Origin: Lawsonibacter sp.
GTDB lineage: Bacteria; Bacillota; Clostridia; Oscillospirales; Oscillospiraceae
DNA: 14,288 nucleotides
Assembly (NCBI GenBank): GCA_020025455.1
Contig: JAHHSC010000030.1
Coordinates: 1 to 14,288, forward strand
Reading direction: 5' to 3'
The notes beneath the pieces are model-generated. The model saw only the letters and a list, made by a program, of their open reading frames with translations. It was not told the DNA's origin and searched no databases. The translations under genes and the position numbers were made by a program. Shown in pieces: positions 13,327 through 14,288 of the stretch; within the stretch, counting starts at the first letter, position 1, and every line of letters begins with the position of its first letter.

Positions 13327-13392
13327 TATATTTTTTTCCTTTTCTCCCGCATCGCATCTGATCCAATCCCCCCGCAATTTCCCGTCCAGACC

Positions 13393-13421
13393 TTGATACT
13401 TCCCACTGGATATTATATAAT
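13393..13421 (+). promoter_or_regulatory. Proximal marR promoter P2
   Basis: TTGATA (13393-13398), exactly 17 bp, TATAAT (13416-13421). The predicted start near 13428 gives a 30-nt leader to marR. This promoter has no obvious operator. Confidence 0.78.
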
Positions 13422-13458
13422 TAAAAAGCGATAGAATATCCGTAAGGTGGGAACGTAT

Positions 13459-13902
13459 ATGGATCTGAGTCAGGAGCTCGGCAAGTTTTATTACAGCGCG
13501 GCGCTGTGCGATCTGCATCTGATGAACAAGAAGTTTTTGGACCAGAACATCACCTACAACAGTCTCCTTTATCTGGAGCTCATCTACACGATGGGTGGTC
13601 GGTGTACTGCCTCCAAAATCGCGGAGCTGCTCTACATCTCCAAGCCTGCGGTAACCCTGAAGGTCAATGAATTGATCAAGCTGGGGCTGGTGTCCAAAAC
13701 GCCGGACCCTCAGGATCACCGCCAGAACCTGTTGACCATCAACGAGGACGTCATCCCAAAGTACCATTATCACAGCCAGCAGTACGCCAAGGCTGTGCAG
13801 GAGGTACAGCGCCGATTCTCCCCCGAGGAGATCGAAACGTTCTGTAAGATGCTGCGTATCCTCTCCGATGTCAGTGTAAACGAGATCAGAACGCCCGATT
13901 AA
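13459..13902 (+). CDS. MarR-family transcriptional regulator
   Basis: A 147-residue winged-helix protein of normal MarR length: N-terminal dimerisation helices, helix-turn-helix at about 49-76 (TASKIAELLYISKPAVTLKVNELIKLGLV), the wing with the family's Asp-x-Arg pattern (TPDPQDHRQNLLTI, 82-95) and C-terminal helices. MarR proteins bind as dimers to short inverted repeats and usually respond to small molecules. I chose the ATG at 13459 with AAGGTGG 8 nt upstream; a GTG at 13447 lies inside that site. Two promoters precede it, one carrying a matching inverted repeat. Possible targets are itself and the antiporter upstream, but the sequence does not show the ligand. Confidence 0.9.
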   Translation: MDLSQELGKFYYSAALCDLHLMNKKFLDQNITYNSLLYLELIYTMGGRCTASKIAELLYISKPAVTLKVNELIKLGLVSKTPDPQDHRQNLLTINEDVIPKYHYHSQQYAKAVQEVQRRFSPEEIETFCKMLRILSDVSVNEIRTPD

Positions 13903-13956
13903 GCCGCGCCCTGCCGTCTGACGATCCAACAGGCGGCACCACCGATGAAACAGTCG

Positions 13957-14005
13957 AAAAAGAATCCCCTCCGCGCCTGATCCGCGCGGAGGGGATTCTT
14001 TTTTT
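13957..14005. terminator. Shared bidirectional terminator between marR and the kinase-like gene
   Basis: A 20-bp perfect stem (13957-13976 with 13984-14003) and a 7-nt loop, with T-runs on both strands. It serves the two convergent genes and overlaps the stop region of the minus-strand gene. Confidence 0.9.
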
Positions 14006-14288
14006 ATTCTTCAAACAGCTTGGCAACCATCATGGCCGCTTCTTTTACCGGGCGGCCGGTGGTGTTAATCATCAGATCGTAGTTGGTGCGGTCGCTCCAG
14101 TCCCGGTCCGTGTAGAACTCGTAGTACTGGGCGCGGCGGCGGTCCACCGTTTTGATTTTCCGCTGCAATTCCTTGTCGGACAGCTCTCTGGCCGCCTGCT
14201 CACGCTCCCGGCACCGGCGGAGCTTGCACTCCATGTCCGCGTAAACAAAGATGCGGTAGGGGTTTCTGTCCCGGAGCACATAGTCGGC
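14004..14288 (-). CDS. Cytidylate kinase-like family protein, 3' end (partial)
   Basis: The last 94 residues of a nucleotide-kinase-like protein whose 5' part lies beyond the window; the frame is open to the edge, so the internal GTG near 14279 is a codon, not a start. The visible part reads ADYVLRDRNPYRIFVYADMECKLRRCRERE, then KIKTVDRRRAQYYEFYTDRDWSDRTNYDLMINT, matching the lid and C-terminal region of the cytidylate kinase-like family that is common in Clostridia and distinct from housekeeping Cmk. The lid arginines (RDR, DRRR) are present; the P-loop is outside the window. The true substrate of this family is not firmly known. Confidence 0.85.
   Translation of the reverse strand, partial: ADYVLRDRNPYRIFVYADMECKLRRCREREQAARELSDKELQRKIKTVDRRRAQYYEFYTDRDWSDRTNYDLMINTTGRPVKEAAMMVAKLFEE

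Noticed and set aside
13303..13929. A 208-codon minus-strand frame opposite marR
   Set aside because: It overlaps marR completely, runs over the marR promoters, and shows no recognisable domain.

Overview
The window looks like chromosomal backbone from a GC-rich, low-G+C-lineage (Firmicutes/Clostridia) anaerobe. The yabP-yabQ-divIC-S1 gene cluster is the endospore-former arrangement seen downstream of the S4-domain gene in Bacillus and Clostridia. A Firmicutes-type LexA with a GAAC-N4-GTT-like operator, a long-form HPF, AGGAGG-type ribosome binding sites and the high GC together suggest Oscillospiraceae (the Flavonifractor / Intestinimonas / Pseudoflavonifractor type of gut Clostridia). The genus is an inference; only the Firmicutes/Clostridia placement is well supported. 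No transposon, phage, tRNA, rRNA or CRISPR was seen.

Layout: (1) 1-1850, minus strand: birA (biotin ligase/repressor) and hpf (ribosome hibernation factor), each with its own promoter, and an intrinsic terminator after hpf. (2) 1905-3065, minus: a metal-dependent amidohydrolase. (3) 3109-3260: an intergenic region with a terminator for the minus-strand operon and a second, plus-strand promoter-plus-terminator unit that serves no visible gene, so a candidate small RNA. (4) 3273-4888, minus: yabP-yabQ-divIC-yabR(S1), tightly packed and translationally coupled, linking spore-coat/cortex assembly with cell division. The yabQ frame stays open through most of divIC. (5) 5068-7602, plus: a beta-CASP metallo-beta-lactamase-fold RNase-like protein and a DUF975-type membrane protein, ending in a terminator. 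(6) 7659-8344, plus: lexA with an SOS box on its -35 element. (7) 8345-8628: a gene-free region with strong RNA structure. (8) 8629-10904, minus: a two-gene short-chain chromate-transporter (CHR) pair downstream of ychF, which has a strong promoter and a leader of about 230 nt. (9) 11168-11840: the largest gene-free stretch, ending in helically phased T-tracts (predicted curved DNA), a strong plus-strand promoter, and a leader with an intrinsic terminator before the next gene. (10) 11841-13163, plus: an NhaC/YuiF-type Na+/H+ antiporter-family carrier. (11) 13281-13902, plus: a MarR-family regulator with two consensus-like promoters and an inverted repeat on the distal -10. (12) 14004-14288, minus: the 3' end of a cytidylate-kinase-like gene, convergent with marR across a shared 20-bp terminator stem.

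Most genes are housekeeping. The least explained signals are regulatory: the curved-DNA/promoter/attenuator assembly ahead of the antiporter, the orphan plus-strand transcription unit at 3109-3215, the structured lexA-chr intergenic region, and the marR operator. All positions and pairings were worked out by eye, with no folding or database search.
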